NCBI GenBank assembly: GCA_013054445.1
Contig: JAAMPI010001144.1
Location: 1 to 18,869, forward strand
DNA length: 18,869 bases
Direction of reading: 5' to 3'
DNA from: Cudoniella acicularis
Taxonomy: Eukaryota > Ascomycota > Leotiomycetes > Helotiales > Helotiaceae
Notes under the pieces: generated by a model
Seen by the model: the letters and a program-made list of their open reading frames with translations, nothing else
Database searches by the model: none
What the model was told of the DNA's origin: nothing
In this document: piece after piece, positions 17,800-18,869 of the stretch
How positions within the stretch are numbered: the first letter of the stretch is position 1
How the letters are laid out: the number at the start of each line of letters is the position of its first letter
Made by a program: the position numbers and the translations under genes

Positions 17800-18869
17800 G
17801 ATCAGAAACTTGACTTCAAGCTACACTGAGCGCCATCTACTACCGCTTTTCATATAGTTGCTTTAATATCGGAAACTGCCTTGGTGCCGCCTTGTTAGAA
17901 ACCCCTATCGACTTCCGTCTCTGCGGGCTGCATTTGAGACGAATCTATTACCTCCAAGCATCGCCAAAAGAAAAGCAGATATTGAACGCCGATTGCTCCC
18001 GCGTACCTGTTTTCCTTAGCATATGTTTGTGCAACAAAAAAGGCAGGCATTCGGAGATCAGCATGCTAGAACGACAGTTGAAATTCCATTCAAGGTCTTC
18101 CTTGGTAGCCAAAGGCTTGTTTTTGATGCAAAGATGGCGGTAATAAATTGCCACTGATAACCAATCTTGAAGATGTGTGGCGAGTGTTTGTTGGAGTTCT
18201 CCGCGTGGCGGCTTTGGCGTGAACTTTTGACACGCCTTTTGTATACTTTTCAAACTCAGGGTCTGAAACATGGTACAATACGTCTTTTTGAGGTGAAGCA
18301 TTTTGCAGTGAGGGGAGAAGAAGGAATATTTTCGAAGCCAACTGGTAATCGTTATCATTTTTACGGTTTATTGGCTTGTTGAATTTGAAGGAGTGTGTAA
18401 CACATTTATGTAGAGGGAAGAGAACAATACGTCCAGAAAAAATTAACTTCCGTAAACCATTCACTCGGGAAAAACTCAAAAAGCTTATTTTTTTCTCTTG
18501 CACCACCTTGTAGTTTCTCCTATAAAAGCGTTTTCGATAGGGCTGAAACACCCCCACCGTGGGATGCAGCTGAAATGCCTGGCGCATAGGGCTGAAGGAC
18601 GTGCCGAGATTTGCAGTTTCTCCACTTGCTCATACCTTAAGCCATTTAGTGATTTAATTTCCACTTTTTGACGCCACTGGCAGACTGACGGGTTCGGAAT
18701 ATTAAGGGTGAGATGCTCTTGTACTATCGGCTGATCGACAACTTTGCTTTTGTCGAAGCAAGTAACCAAGCGGATGATGTGAATAACTTCATACGTGCAG
18801 AAAAGGGACAGGAATTGGATATGCGCTACAAAAAGTGCATTGAAAAAGAAAATAAAAGGCGAAAACCAC
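17800..18869. other. Right-hand end, no convincing gene
   Basis: Overlapping minus-strand open frames of 94, 165 and 136 codons (18485-18769, 18090-18587, 17948-18358) have some protein-like runs, for example HLQDWLSVAIYYRHLCIKNK and DPEFEKYTKGVSKVHAKA. They have no domain I recognise, and I could not find splice joins that link them convincingly. A partial or diverged gene is possible here. Confidence 0.4.

Noticed and set aside
1..18869. Biosynthetic gene cluster, CRISPR array, intact transposon or prophage-like element
   Set aside because: Only one tailoring-type enzyme and no backbone synthase; no regularly spaced repeats; no transposase, reverse transcriptase or long terminal repeats were seen.

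Overview
The window looks like nuclear DNA from a filamentous ascomycete (Pezizomycotina). The evidence is intron-rich genes with short GT..AG introns (about 47-122 nt) carrying CTAAC/CTGAC-like branch sites, pyrimidine-rich promoters, long AT-rich intergenic stretches, and families typical of such fungi: an AA11 chitin LPMO, a membrane-anchored kelch protein, a Cys-rich secreted protein with a likely GPI tail, a Baeyer-Villiger-type monooxygenase, an AIG2-like protein and a YIH1/IMPACT homologue. A closer placement (for example Leotiomycetes) cannot be made from the sequence alone. One ambiguous base (17516) and one homopolymer frameshift suggest a draft-quality contig.

Layout. 611-1438 (+): YIH1/IMPACT, an RWD + UPF0029 regulator of Gcn2 signalling. 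1814-3545 (-): three-exon Baeyer-Villiger-type flavin monooxygenase that changes frame and lacks an expected internal segment. 4559-5830 (-): intronless secreted AA11 lytic polysaccharide monooxygenase with a Ser/Ala/Pro linker and a C-terminal X278-like chitin-binding module. 5991-9097: about 3 kb in which I see no gene. 9098-9800 (-): AIG2/gamma-glutamylcyclotransferase-like protein in four exons, one of them only 8 nt long. 10789-11834 (+): unrecognised secreted Ser/Thr-rich protein whose first 3' splice site lies inside an 18-nt tandem repeat. 12016-14150: AT-rich, no convincing gene, with two perfect dyads. 14151-16124 (+): kelch-repeat type I membrane protein interrupted by one extra T in a T7 run. 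16689-17629 (-): Cys-rich secreted protein with a Kex2-type site and a GPI-like tail, convergent with the kelch gene. 17800-18869: no convincing gene.

The genes do not form an obvious pathway or biosynthetic cluster. Four of the seven main genes encode secreted or cell-surface proteins (AA11 LPMO, Ser/Thr-rich protein, kelch membrane protein, Cys-rich protein), which fits a cell-wall/secretome neighbourhood, but the intergenic distances and mixed strands argue against co-transcription. I found no CRISPR array, tRNA, rRNA or intact transposon, and no clear new multi-gene system. The most unusual items are gene-structure ones: the 8-nt microexon, the tandem in-frame splice acceptors, and the disrupted monooxygenase.
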